Shown here in pieces: positions 23,405 through 35,101 of a stretch of 64,000 bases of DNA (its first letter is position 1; every line of letters starts with the position of its first letter). The notes below the pieces were generated by a model. It was given only the letters and a program-made list of their open reading frames with translations, did not search any database and had not been told where the DNA came from. Where the stretch lies: contig UZAN01040187.1 in assembly GCA_900618425.1 (NCBI GenBank), positions 1,857 through 65,856 of the forward strand. The letters run 5' to 3'. Position numbers and translations under genes: made by a program. The stretch comes from Echinostoma caproni (lineage: Eukaryota > Platyhelminthes > Trematoda > Plagiorchiida > Echinostomatidae).

Positions 23405-23643
23405 ACTGGTTCCACACTCGGTCAAGAGGTGCTTCAGACCAAAAGGAGGATGCATCCCACGCGACAAAAATCAACTGGGTGTATTTCGACTCCGGCGACA
23501 TTGATGAGGATGGCAGTGGATTGCTGGCCGTGGCAACTTGCCATAGCGACGAGAGAGTACGAAACCGAAAACATGTGCAACTTGGGACGAAAATAAAAGG
23601 AGAACTTGACCCAACAGCCCGCGTGCACACAATTTGGTTGTAG
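23405..23643 (+). CDS. Candidate terminal exon with FG-GAP-like acidic loop
   Basis: After CCCGTCTCTCCTGGTCATGTTAAG, an acceptor with an AAG end, the frame is open for 78 codons to TAG at 23641. It encodes KINWVYFDSGDIDEDGSGLL followed by AVATCHSDER. GD-(I)-D-x-D-G-x-x-x-L-x-V-A is the signature of FG-GAP/VCBS beta-propeller repeats, whose acidic loop binds calcium. An EF-hand loop (D-x-D-G-S-G) is the alternative but lacks the closing Glu. An overlapping frame from ATG 23264 (110 codons) and minus-strand frames are also open, because the patch is GC-rich. I prefer this frame for its composition. The length suits one repeat of a larger protein whose other exons were not found. Confidence 0.35.
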
Positions 23644-24878
23644 ACAGATGACTACCTATTTCGTCTGTGATATCCAGCCTGTTTAGGTGGACGGTTTTGA
23701 GGCGCAATTATGCTTGTTATACGGGTTGTTTCTAATCTCGCCGGATGATCTGTAACCTAGAGTGGGGAGACCGCTATGCCATCCGTCAATTTGTTCTAAC
23801 CAGTTAGGAGAACATTCTCTCAACATTTGATGTGCTGATCCCATCATACAACCGACAGCGTTTACCGTGCACACTCGCAGACGGGCTCCAGTGCAATTCC
23901 GGGCGATTGCACAAATTTAAATTCGGTTTGAGTATTGAAATATAGCATCACCTTCGTTGAGACTAACGAAAGAATAATTTTTACTTCACAGTTTCATGAA
24001 TCAGTGAGGTTGTATGGTTTTCCCAGCAAACTGTTCAGGAACTTCGGTTCATCTGAAGCAAACCTGAAAGTTTACCAAATCCTAACTGCAATGTGGCGTG
24101 CTGAAATGTTTGAAACTGACCACTTTCACATGTTTAATTGAAGAAAAGCGCTGCGGGAATGAAAATTTCTCAACCAGTCTATGTGCGCATATATGTTCTG
24201 CGTTCTATTGATCCAACATATTTTGGAATGACATCACTCATAGCCACAAAAGACTACTTGTCATTTGCTCACGCATTAAGAGTGATGGAGTTTAACGTAA
24301 TGTGAATCCAAATATGGTGTCCACACACAAACATACAACTAACATCCCTGTCAGAAATTATCGGACCCCATGAAAGACCGGAGCAATGTATATGATATGT
24401 ACAGGCAAGTTAATGAACCACTCAAAACAACTGCTCAATTTGGAAACTGTGTTCTCAAATTACAATGGCTACATTTCAAAACTTTTTTCTGAGAACGTTT
24501 CAGAGTGCTCCGACTGAATCGCAAACGACGGGTTTGTAACCAAACGATTCAGATTCAAATCATTTATGATAGTTATTCAGTTTGTGTTTGAATCCCACTG
24601 GAAACGACCAGAAAAATCACATACTTCGCAGATAATTAGGCAATGGGTTCAGCTTTTCCTCAAACGGGCAAATGTGATAATATTCATTATTCTGCACAGC
24701 GGAATATTTCTGTGAGCATTTATTGACCAGTGTGTTCTACTGAACCAGTTCAAGGTCAAAATTTCAAATCTGTTCGGGCTCCAAAAACTCGCATAAATAA
24801 AAGTGTACATGGGAATATTAGCGAACATAATCCGGTTGGAAATTATTGTTATTGTTCGTCATAAAACATAGAGAGGAG

Positions 24879-25382
24879 TCAAACTTCTACTATTTGTATC
24901 TCCTTGTAACAAACATTTTTTTGTTGTTTTGGCCACAATTCGCTACTCCATTCTGTGTTTTGGGAACCGGACAAGCGGTTGTCAAGGGCAAGTATACCTA
25001 TATCCACAGAATATGTGGTTTTATGCCAGGTGCCACAATTTTCGGAACACCCATTAAATCTAGCTGTTGAAGTAACTGATTGTGAGGTTGCAAAAATATG
25101 TCTCTCGATTTCTGGGTCATAGTAGGATATCCAGGCCCGGATGTTTCCCTTATTATTTATATTTTTACTACTACTATTATTAGAAGGTATACTCCCAGGG
25201 TCATGTGACACTAAGACACTGCTTAGGATCCAAATGGTCTTATTTAAAGCACTTGATGGGTCTCCATAGACTGACATATGTGACATATTGGGATAAATAG
25301 GGAAATATTGGGTCATTTCACCATTAGCGTTACGTTTTGGTCCGTATAACAAGCGTAATAAGATGCAGAACATGTAGATCAA
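24879..25382 (-). CDS. Unrecognised 167-codon ORF
   Basis: The second-longest open frame in the window. An in-frame TTG is the upstream limit and internal ATGs follow (NGEMTQYFPIYPNMSHMSVY). The middle holds a low-complexity Ser/Asn stretch (IPSNNSSSKNINNKGN) encoded by AT-rich trinucleotides. The C-terminal half has four cysteines in all, including FNGCSENCGTWHK. A donor-like ATAG|GTATAC occurs at about 25006. A frame of this length is expected about once by chance in 64 kb, so existence as a gene is unproven. No domain was recognised. Confidence 0.2.
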   Translation of the reverse strand: MIYMFCILLRLLYGPKRNANGEMTQYFPIYPNMSHMSVYGDPSSALNKTIWILSSVLVSHDPGSIPSNNSSSKNINNKGNIRAWISYYDPEIERHIFATSQSVTSTARFNGCSENCGTWHKTTYSVDIGILALDNRLSGSQNTEWSSELWPKQQKNVCYKEIQIVEV

Positions 25383-26159
25383 TAAATCCGATAATTACCT
25401 CACACCTGCCCAATTTAAATTTTATTTCAACTGAGACTTATTTTGATTTATTTGGTGATTGAGAAAACATTGATATGCCAGTGAGGGATCAATTGCACAC
25501 TCTTGAGTAGTACATCTGACCATCATATAGTCTGAGTGACTGTTCTTCCATGTGTACCCGTTCTATTCTGCAATACGACCTTACCGTGTTAGGTTGTGTC
25601 TGTTATGACTGAGAGGGAGCAGGGAACAGGAAGTATTTCTTCTTATCCTCACTGTGATTTGCTCCTTGAAGACAATAAAACTGGCATTCCGAGGCCCAGA
25701 AAAATTCCATGAAACTTCGATGCAACATGAATCCCTAGTACCATCCCGGTTTTTTGAGATCAATTCCCAGCCTTTGTACTACCAAGTACAATCGGCAAGG
25801 CAAAACATTATTCATTTGCCAGTCGACAGACATTGATGCTGTTATTTGCCTATTGTTCGAGGTAATGGAACTCGTCAATTCGCTAGAGAGTAGCTATCTT
25901 CACTTGTAGAACAGTGTCTCACTAAGTGCTTCAGGCATTTTTCACACAAGAATCGATTTTCCTTACCAGTCAAGCAGTTTACTTGGATGTGGTCACTGAT
26001 GCCACAGGTGAGAACTGGGTAAATGACAAAGCCCAAAGGGAAGACATAGGCTCCAAGAGATAGGATTTTCGGCTCGTGTAAACGTGTGAATCTAATGAAC
26101 TATCTCTCCCACTCCCTGGGAAAACCTTTTGATCGCAAAAAGCTGACACAAGTACATTT

Positions 26160-26340
26160 CGGGCGGTAGTGGCCAAGTGGCTGGGTCATCAAATTGCGAC
26201 CCGGGATTCCGGTTTCGAACCTCTCCACCGCCGCCTGTCTTCCCTATATCTGTATTTTCCCCAGGCAGCCTTTGTATGGCCGCGACGCGGCTTTCATGAA
26301 AATTGACTGTAAATTTGTATATTCAATAAATAAAAAAAGG
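26160..26340 (+). mobile_element. Family B tRNA-derived SINE (copy B3)
   Basis: Box A TGGCCAAGTGG (26170-26180) matches tRNA consensus. Box B GGTTTCGAACC is at 26211-26221, followed by CTCCACCGCCGCC, then a pyrimidine-rich body and a TTTGTATATTCAATAAATAAAAAAAGG tail shared in outline with the copies at 34935 and 51311. The tail here is the most A-rich of the three, so it may be the youngest. There is no hammerhead. Confidence 0.75.
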
Positions 26341-29300
26341 AAGTCAATGGAAATTTGTTTTAAAGAAGCATTGTGACGTTTGTTGGATACTGGTCAGTCT
26401 ACTATCCGTCAGAGTTGGCAAGGTCTGCTACGTCTTACGGAAAAAAGTGATCAATGGATACCATAGTATACTATCCTAACGCTAATTAAACCAGTAAGGA
26501 TTAGCGGGAAGGTACAATGCCATGGATTGCAATCCAGGCGGTGGTTCTGTGTTTCCTTCCACCTCCCCGGAAACTGGGACACACACCGTGCTCTCCAAAA
26601 CAATCGGAATTGCATAAAGCATCCACAATAAATTCCCCAATCTGATTCGTCATACTTGAATGGCCTTGCCATTGAATTTGACTTGTTGACATTTGTGGGG
26701 AGAGTCATGTCTTTGGTAACTTAGAGTTTACAACTATGGTCATCACTTAAATCGGCTTTGTAATGAGTGAATGACTACTTTATAGTCAATGTTTATTTAC
26801 GACTATGGTGAAATGTCCAAAGCTTAACTTCGTTGATTGAAATACTTTTCAATGTGTTTATCCATGTATTGCATTACTAGGAACTGCACTGTCAAAGAAT
26901 TGAATGCCACACTGTATTGTATTGTAGTCCATATTTAGCTTTGGTTTATCTTAAATAAGCGAATAAAATTCACGCTGGTTTGATGTGGTTGTGAGTTGGA
27001 AAGCAGCAACGTTGCCTCTGTGAAGGGCCGTACTGATCAGGAATCGAACCCCGGGCTATCCACGAGACAGTGCGTTATTGAGCAGTTTCTATACACGGCA
27101 ACTTCATTCAAACAAGTTTGTACTACTCAGTAAAACGTACAGCAACTCCGCAACATTCTGATCACTTTTATTTTTATACTTTTTGTATCTTGGTGTATGA
27201 TCAGTCGTTTTTGAGCTGGTATGTTCAGATTTCAGTCAAATAGGAGTCGCAATTCTCGTTTGTTTTTCTAAAATTGAATAAAGATTCACTTTCCCACCTG
27301 GTTTGATATAATTTAGCATAACTGTGCGCATTGTCAATGATGATGTTACTAAATTAGAGTGTTGTTCAGGCAACAATTTTTCCCTTGTTTATTCTCAGAG
27401 TCTGTTCAAAGAAATGACAGATTAAAGTGTCTCAAAAAGTTATTCTGCGAAGTGAACAAACGGTTCCATGGAATCAGTTACACGGATTGCGCTTTGCTTA
27501 ATACAGTGTTAGTTCGTGGGCGGAAATAGTACAACTGCCAATTGAACTTATTCCGTTCAAATATATGGCGCACTGCAATTCTGATTTGCTGGAATGTTCC
27601 GTTGTGTGTTTAATTTTGCAATCATTTGATTCCTGTATCTATTTCTCTTAGCTTCATTGAATGGTAGTGTGAATAACATAAAATGACTGGATGACACAAG
27701 TATGTGTTTCTCTTGTCACAGGTGAAATTTTGGGCTGACAGATTAATTTATACTCAAACGTCTGCTCTATCTTGTTTTTGATTCATTTAAAATTTTTGCG
27801 CCCAATCGATAATTGAATTTATCGATCGTTTATTTATTTCACTAATACATCAATGCATATCTGCGGCTTTGAAGAATGAGAATCATCATGCGACATGAAT
27901 TGCACCGCATGATAATCGAGCTAGGTGACGCAATTGGACATGTGAATCGGGTCACTTTCAAGGGAATGAGGCTTTGTGCCTCAACGCAGACAGCTTGCGA
28001 CATATCTCATTGAGTATGTGAAGCCACACGAAGAGGCCACAATCCGCTTAGTCAATTCATGCTGGAATATTTTAATTATATGTTATAAGCATGTTTCTAT
28101 CCAGTTCTTTTGCATTGTCACATTATATGGAACTTTTCAAAAGCTGTAGAGAATTCAGCGATCCCTAATCCTAGTTTTTGTTCCGTACGCCTTGTCGAAA
28201 ACGTGAATCTAGGTTCATCCATTTCAACCCAGTGATAACAGGTTTCCAGCAAAGTGGATTGGTAGTGATTTTATCATGGGGTTAGTATATTGCACATACC
28301 ACTTCAAAACGAGACCTCGCACGCAAATTCGATCCTGGACTCTGTCGAGAATGTGCATGATTGTTTGACAAATTACGGTGTACAAACTATCGGAAATCAA
28401 GTCTAATGCGTTTGATCTTTATTTGTGTCCGAAAGTTTGCTCTTGTTTGAAAGCTGTCCATAGAGAGAAGGAGAAAACTGTACCATATGTTTGTATTGTC
28501 CACTATTCGTTTATAAAATGTGTCTCTGGCCTTACGACGATCGGAATGAGATCTTTTAGTTTCACGCTATAACATAAGACTGATTGCACGCATCTTTTCA
28601 GTATAAACCATGTGACAGGACGATTTGGGAAGTTTTCAGTTATACGAGGAAGGTGAATGCAGTTTTTGGTAAGACCTTTCATTCCAAAATCGAAATGCTT
28701 AGGGTTTGAGCTTACGATAAATTTTGGACTTGATGAGAACTTTGTTAAAATGGTTTCTATGAGTTTACAGTGGATCACAGGCACGTTCGGCAATGGGGTA
28801 GATACCAACCATGCTTAAAGTAGTCTAAATACGGGATCAGATATGCCACATTGAAAGTCAATAGAATGACGAAAATTGTGTCAAGAACAGTTGTTGCGTC
28901 ATCGCGCTTACTGTCAACACAAGTGTGTGTGTGTGAGAAAATCCAACGTTTTAGAACGATTTATGGGTTGTGTGATCCAGAGTACCCAGGGTAGACTAAA
29001 CATACCTAAATAGATTGTTTTTATTGATATAGATACTGCCATTTATACGGATTGCTATTGTTTCCCCATTGAAATAATATGTCATTTTAACTCTTATCCG
29101 TCGTTGATGAATTAGACGGGAATGAAAGGCCTTGTTCACACTGATCGTGTGGTGCACATTGCCTGGAATATTCTAGACCCATTTTCTCACAAGTAAGTTG
29201 CACTTATGTGGTTCAAATACCTGTCACATGAAACTGTTCTCTAAGTCTCGTCGATCGTGATTGTATCAAAACATCAATTTGGAAAGCAACGTGCTACGCA

Positions 29301-29425
29301 TATGTTTGTGCCATTCCAGGATTATGCATTTAGTGTTCTCCTTGATGTTTGCCTTCTGCATTGTTCACTTTCTATTTGCAATACAATATCATCTTTCCTT
29401 TTTTACCCAATCACTTCATCCACAG
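26341..29425. other. Unassigned intergenic stretch
   Basis: Contains box-B-like GGGTTCGATTCC on the minus strand near 27045 and CAAATTCGATCCT near 28325, both without convincing box A, and a short (TG)n at 28923-28936. A minus frame at 28503-28808 is open for 101 codons and includes an ATC|GTAAGC donor, but no acceptor or family was found. Confidence 0.45.
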
Positions 29426-29517
29426 GGTGTCCTGCGGATTCACAGCGATGGTTGATGTCAGTCGGCTGGTGGCGTTCCTTTGCAGGCACTCAAATCGAGG
29501 ATTTTTTTGAAACCTAA
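29426..29517 (+). CDS. Candidate terminal exon, unknown protein
   Basis: A strong pyrimidine-rich acceptor (TTTTTTACCCAATCACTTCATCCACAG) is followed by a frame encoding CPADSQRWLMSVGWWRSFAG, then TQIEDFFET and a stop. It is short and Trp-rich. An AATAAA lies about 165 bases downstream (near 29683), which fits a 3' end. Upstream exons were not identified and no domain is visible. Confidence 0.25.
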
Positions 29518-31629
29518 ATAACTGGTTCTTTTTTATTTTTCTCCAAACTCGGTAGTCATTCGTTTATTGAATTCCGTCAGAAGTAAAATCTTTGCTTGGA
29601 CCCAGCTTGCTTTGAAGAAAAACTGAGTTTGGGGTATTGTCGACCATAGAACTAAGCTTAAAATTCAACCAAAGCTGAATGTCATAAATAAAGACAAGTC
29701 AACGCTACCCCTTCAAATCAATTCACTGAAGCTATATCCACTTGGAAACTAAAAAAAAACTGTTCTGGTTAATTGCATAGTTGCCATTAGAAAGTCGGAG
29801 TTTCTAGGCGGATTGAGAAAACTTCGATCTCGTTTAGTGAAATGGTTTCACACTGTGTATATCTTGAGGCATCGACTGGAGTCGTGCTACTCACTGTCTT
29901 GCGTGTGTTTCCACTAAAGCAAGGTAACGTAAAACCGTCATCCCAGACTATAATAGAGGTGAAAATGCAGAGACAAGTATCTTATCAAAAGGGAGCTGAA
30001 GAAAACCGAGATCAAATTTCCCAAGAAGAGGTAAACAAAGTTACCGGTTCAATTAGACCGAAAGGTGTATTTGGTAGACTGTAGACGTTAATTAGGTCTG
30101 AAAGAGACTTGAGCGAGCACCGAACCTCAATGTGCATTGATTTTTGAACACTAAATCATTGCAATAAAGTTCAGGCTATAACTAATCAACGCTGTTGGGT
30201 TCAATCTCCGAATAAACTATCTCTTTTAGTCTGGGAAATCAGGCAGTATTGCATCCACACAAAAGCATTTCTGCCTTGTGATACTGATCGCCTTGTGTGT
30301 AAATGGTATTTAAAGGTGCCCACTTGCAAATTGTCTATCTCTGTCTCACAAAGCCTTGGAGAAGCAGACAAATGATGGACTCCCTGATTATCTGCAAAAC
30401 ATACTGGATTGTTTGACTACCGTATTGGAAAACTTTAATGAGGATGATGTGATTAGATATTCACTATGCCACGCGACTAAATGAACTGTATTCTTAGCTG
30501 GTCTTGACTAATGCGATCCTGTAGAAAAGGCTCGAAGCCCGTGGGTTCTCCCAAAGTTATTTATAAGAAGTGTTTGGTCAAAGATTTTGACTGAGGTAGT
30601 ATCGAGTACTCCAGTTCTACATAAAGCCTAAATGTATCCTACTTACGGACTGTTATTGAGAAGCAAATTTCTACTGCGATAAAAACAAGTTTTCAGTCTG
30701 CCTGAAAGTGCAAGCTTTTCCGGAAGACGGACGACGAGAGGGATGGTTTGTTGATTTCGATTAAAGGAACTGACATAAGTGTGTCGTAGGCGTATGGATA
30801 TTCAATCGGATATTCCGATGATGAACAATTGGGTACGTATGCCTACAGTAATGATTACATTATTCTTTCTTCATACAAGTAACTATATAAGCAACTAATC
30901 AATAAATATCAAAGGGTCGAGAATAAACTACGATAAATGCAGACAAATCTGTACACTGCGAAAAACCAATAACTCAAAGGTCAAGGTAGTTATATTTAGA
31001 AAGAATTATTCTAATATCAAGGACTGTACGCTTCAATCAGAGTAGACGATCAATAAACTAAACTGGTATTGATCACGTTTGGAGGATAAAGAAGACAAAC
31101 GATAGGAATATCTAAACCAGGCTAATTTTGGATGGGCTAACCAACTCAGCAACATATGTGTGATTGTAAACTATAAGAATTTCGTCCGATTTCAATTGTA
31201 TTTTCTGTGTATGCATACAAGTTTATGAATTCTACTCAAAGGAATACAAGTGAACAAACATTTCAGAAGCTTAGAGTTACATGTCGCATCTTGGATTTCG
31301 CCCATCTCACACTCGACAGTGGCTCACCATCGGCAAACTACATATCACGTGACAGCAAAATTTGATAGCCATAACCGAACAGGGGTTCTTTTCGTTCACT
31401 TTTTAACTGGTTTACAATCCTATGCAAATCACATCACGAAGACAAAGCCATATCGTTGATGCAGTTCTCCCTTAACAACTGTCAAATTCTTGTCTTCAGT
31501 TGATCGTTTCTGTTCGACCATGTACGAGGTATGTAGTGATATACACTGTTTCACTCAGTGTGTTCATACTGTCCGTTATGTGAAACGTTTGCGATCAGTT
31601 ATTTTGCTGGTCCGTGATGGTATCCTTAT
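29518..31629. other. Unassigned intergenic stretch
   Basis: An ATG frame at 29842-30084 (80 codons) contains a good AAGCAAG|GTAACG donor after 27 codons, but no partner exon was found. From 30300 to 31600 I see only broken frames and no identifiable repeat. Confidence 0.45.
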
Positions 31630-31633
31630 AGAC

Positions 31634-31668
<35 letters not shown>

Positions 31669-31670
31669 AT
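31630..31670. repeat. (GACA)n microsatellite
   Basis: About nine tandem tetranucleotide units with one GATA variant. Confidence 0.92.
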
Positions 31671-31829
31671 TTGCGGATTCCTGCACACCAAATGAAATCT
31701 AGGGATCAAGCTTCAAATAGTGCGTTAGACGATTGCACCTGATAAAATATTCCTGTTTTAGAAAGAACAGACCTAGATGCGAAAGTGCGTAGACACAAAC
31801 AGACAGTGTCTCAAGCTGTTCATCAAAAT

Positions 31830-32057
31830 ATGACACAGCATTGTGAAAATAGCATGGGGAAAACTCTGAAAAGTTTGCAAAACTTACTAGTCCTCGGTAG
31901 CATATCATCCTGTGCCTTTTTATACATCCTCATTTTTCCCCCCGTAATCAAAACAACTGATCAGCCTGCCCCGAGGGCGAATCAATCTGACCCGCGGGCT
32001 CTTCACAAATGTGTTCCTTTTCTCGCAATTCCGAAGTGTTGGTTCTACACAGTCTGA
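31830..32057 (+). CDS. Unrecognised ORF with one predicted membrane segment
   Basis: From ATG at 31830 a frame of 75 codons encodes a short polar N-terminus (MTQHCENSMGKTLKSLQN), a 20-residue hydrophobic stretch (LLVLGSISSCAFLYILIFPP), and a polar, proline-containing C-terminus with two cysteines. The layout would suit a small single-pass membrane protein. The frame is open upstream of the ATG too, and there is no splice or homology evidence. Function unknown. Confidence 0.18.
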   Translation: MTQHCENSMGKTLKSLQNLLVLGSISSCAFLYILIFPPVIKTTDQPAPRANQSDPRALHKCVPFLAIPKCWFYTV

Positions 32058-33150
32058 ACAAATGACCAGCTAAAATTGAACCTCCCGTGTACCGATCGTC
32101 GTCTTGGTTATGCCCGGCTTGGTCTGTTCTAATCTTCCGCCTGCTCCCCTTCTTTGGCTGGCTAGTTTTGTGCAGAAACAAGGGATAGATATAAACACAA
32201 GCACACGAGCACATTCATTTGGGGTTACCACACAAAAATACACACACACGTATTAATAATATCATCTACAAAATAATCGATTCTAAAGACATGTATTAAT
32301 GGCCATAACGTGAGTACCAATCGATAGCTAGCTAGACACAGGTCTAGATAAAGTACTACTGTGGGGGTTCATGCCGGAGTAAATGAACTAGGGTACCTGG
32401 TTTTGTGAACATGTATAGATGAACTTGTGTGCGCCCGTGTGTGTGCACATTTCTTGTGCATGTGTATTTTGGTGAGCTACTATTGAATTAGATTTGAATT
32501 AACCGGCAACTAACTCAAAGATGTGCACTAATATAGGTATGTGCACCCATGCACAAACCTCGAATGCATGGGTTCACTGAAATCGTCCCCGGGCGTGCAT
32601 GCTCTCAAACTAATCCATAAATAATCCCCGCACGAGACAGAGCAACAGGATCTTCATTCTGTCCGTCCTCGATGTGTCCGGGAGGGGTGACGGGTTGACT
32701 GTTGCCTGTAATTGTCAATATTGTCCTACTCAATGTCCGAGAGAATCTAATACGATATATTCACTGCTCACTGTAAACAGACTACCTTTCCTTATCAAAC
32801 CAAAAAGGTCAGTAAACAGTGTCGGTCGTAAGTAAAGGTGCCACTTCATCGGGTATTTATTTGAACAAGCGTATCCTAGGCATTACTCAAAGTGTATGTT
32901 ACATTTACTGCATGACGAAAGGTGAATCTGGGAGCCAGAAAAGTATTTGTGATGAGAGAAAAACAATAGTCGCTTCCGTGGAATAGAAAAATACAGCCAG
33001 TTTTGAAGCAGTATCCAAGAGATTGGTAAAACAGGCACACTTAATCCGACGCTGTCCACAAGGGTGGAAAGGCCAAACAAGGTTGTGCTCAGGATTGTCG
33101 AACGTCTATCAAGAAACGCTTTATGCTCCAGGATCGAAGTTACCACATTC
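32058..33150. other. Unassigned intergenic stretch
   Basis: Short CA-rich stretches near 32240 and alternating purine-pyrimidine patches at 32420-32460. No gene is supported. Confidence 0.5.
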
Positions 33151-33202
33151 ACTACTACTACTATTATTATTATGAGATACTACTCACATTTGTGAGTAGT
33201 AT
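33151..33202. repeat. (ACT)n/(ATT)n tract ending in a perfect 12-bp hairpin
   Basis: A trinucleotide run at 33151-33171 is followed by ATACTACTCACA (33177-33188), TT, and TGTGAGTAGTAT (33191-33202), an exact inverted repeat with a two-base loop. Confidence 0.85.
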
Positions 33203-33434
33203 GCAGAACAGTGCGGTTTGGAGTTTCTTTCGACGATCAAAAGTTCACAAGACCACTGATGGTACTGTGCCCCAAAGAATAAATACCAACTGCTCCATTC
33301 ATTAACTGTTGCTCGATGACATGTTTCAAATGAGATATCTGTTTTATGTATGCTAAATTATTGATACCTCAACTGTAATCTGCAATTAACAATTATTCTC
33401 AACGAGGTATCGCCTTGTGAAATTATAACATTAC

Positions 33435-33507
33435 TTCCACCACCATCACCGTCATCACCATCACCACTACTATCAACAGTAATGCCGCCACCAACCGCAG
33501 CAACAGC
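33435..33507. repeat. Imperfect (CAC/CAT)n trinucleotide tract
   Basis: ACCACCATCACC-type repeats, then GCC and GCAACAGC variants. It may derive from the CCA run of a family B SINE, but no promoter boxes remain. Confidence 0.7.
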
Positions 33508-34581
33508 ATAAACATCACAACCACTAGCCCAGCAAGCATCTGTGATTCGATTTATAAATTGTGCACTACATGAAAATATGAAAGTAGCTACTACTTTGAG
33601 GAACTAGGAACCTAAGCACAAAATCCTGGACTGGTGAAGTTTGTTTGCGTGGCTGTTTCAAGTTGATAGTGATTCGTATTCACAATTCCCTGAACCCTCA
33701 GTTTCGCGGTTCGTTTTGCTCCCTCTTTCTTGCCGGTTAGTTAGAAACTACCCGTACGGAGAACCCCATTTTCATAGATTTATCTAGGCATCTATCAAGT
33801 TTCAGAGAATGGCTAGCAGTGTATGCATCAGATTCCATGTTCCGATGCAGGTGAACACTTGAACCTCGGACCGGTTTAGTCCGGTATCATTTTCTGGTCT
33901 GGGTGTAACATTATAAAAGGAACCTCTGAAGTTCATGCTTCTAGTTTGATCTATAGTTGCCCTATGCTGAAGTGCTAAGGTGAAGACCTATTTTGTGAAT
34001 TCAAACCAAACAGATCAATTTTTTATTTTTTCCAGTATATGATCGAAGATTGATCAGTTAGAAAAAAATAAGAACAACTGAAGAATGCTTTTCTTTATCG
34101 CTCTCTGAATCATCATACGAAAAGTGATAACACAAACCTATAGTAAATTCTCGATTACGTACGATTACGTAGTGTAGATCATAGTATCGTTGAGAGAGAT
34201 AACCTTGTTTTATTAATTCCACACGTGCATGATTGCAAAGTCAGTTTTCTGTATTTGTCGACTTGGGGCGACCTAGAACGGCTATCTCAAAATTAGTGTG
34301 GTTCAGACGGATGTTGGCCCTATCGATCACAGATTGGCGTGACCCATTGATCATTTGTGTTCATGTGAGCGAGACTGCTTAGGTGGTCAAACCACGTGAC
34401 TAGCGATGCACTGATCTGAACGGTGCTCAGAAAAGCGCGTTTGCGGGAGATGTTATTAATTATACGGATTTAGCTATCATCCATTCGTCCGGATGACGTA
34501 CTGATTCACATGCGGTTCGGAGTGGGGTTGGGGTATCATGTAGTTAGGACCTCCTACAAATTCACCTAGTGTGACGCGAAC
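33508..34581. other. Unassigned intergenic stretch
   Basis: No open frame, repeat or RNA gene is supported. Confidence 0.5.
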
Positions 34582-34908
34582 ATGACACTGTTGAATGTCT
34601 TGAGTATATCCCCTAAAACAGATATTTCACTTATTTTAGATAGCGCGATTTCCTCTGAATACGATTTGTTTCCTTTGTTCTCTCTGTGTTCGACCTGGTT
34701 CATTCCTGTTTTCATCGGATGGATTAACAACGATGTGATTATTATAGCTAAACTGTTTTATATTGTGCTGGACGCCATACAATCAATTCTATCTTTAGCC
34801 TTACCTGGCAAAGAAATGGGTGAATGTCTTGAATTAATATGCGATACTTTGTTTAGAAAATATTTACATGAAGAAAGATGGTTATTTTCTACACTGAAAG
34901 GGGATTGA
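34582..34908 (+). CDS. Unrecognised 108-codon ORF
   Basis: Starts with ATG and ends with TGA shortly before SINE B1. The N-terminal two thirds is hydrophobic (FPLFSLCSTWFIPVFIGWIN, then IIIAKLFYIVLDAI) and the C-terminus is charged (GECLELICDTLFRKYLHEER). An internal acceptor (CAATTCTATCTTTAG) could instead make the last 36 codons a terminal exon. The two hydrophobic segments could be membrane helices. No family was recognised, and the codon pattern is as AT-rich as its surroundings. Confidence 0.2.
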   Translation: MTLLNVLSISPKTDISLILDSAISSEYDLFPLFSLCSTWFIPVFIGWINNDVIIIAKLFYIVLDAIQSILSLALPGKEMGECLELICDTLFRKYLHEERWLFSTLKGD

Positions 34909-34934
34909 ATGTCAGACGCAATGTGCTCATATTG

Positions 34935-35101
34935 AACTGAAGGCAGTGGTGGCCCGGTAGTAAAGTCACTAAATTATCACCTCGAAGGGCGTGTGTTCGA
35001 ATGCCACCACGACTCCCCCCTTTGTGTTGTGTGGTAGCCCTTTGATTGGCCGCTTTCCCTCTTCCTGAAAATTGTACCCTTGTATAATCAATGAAAGGAA
35101 G
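34935..35101 (+). mobile_element. Family B tRNA-derived SINE (copy B1)
   Basis: Box A TGGCCCGGTAG (34950-34960) and box B TGTTCGAATGC (34994-35004), then CACCACGACTCC, a body containing TTTGATTGGCCGCTTTCCCT and CTTCCTGAAAATTGTA, and a TTGTATAATCAATGAAAGG tail. Body and tail align with the copy at 51311. Confidence 0.8.

Noticed and set aside
26501..26692. Minus-strand CNSDCFGEHGVC resembling the start of an EGF-like domain
   Set aside because: The second half with its cysteines is absent, three frames are open here, and no acceptor was found.
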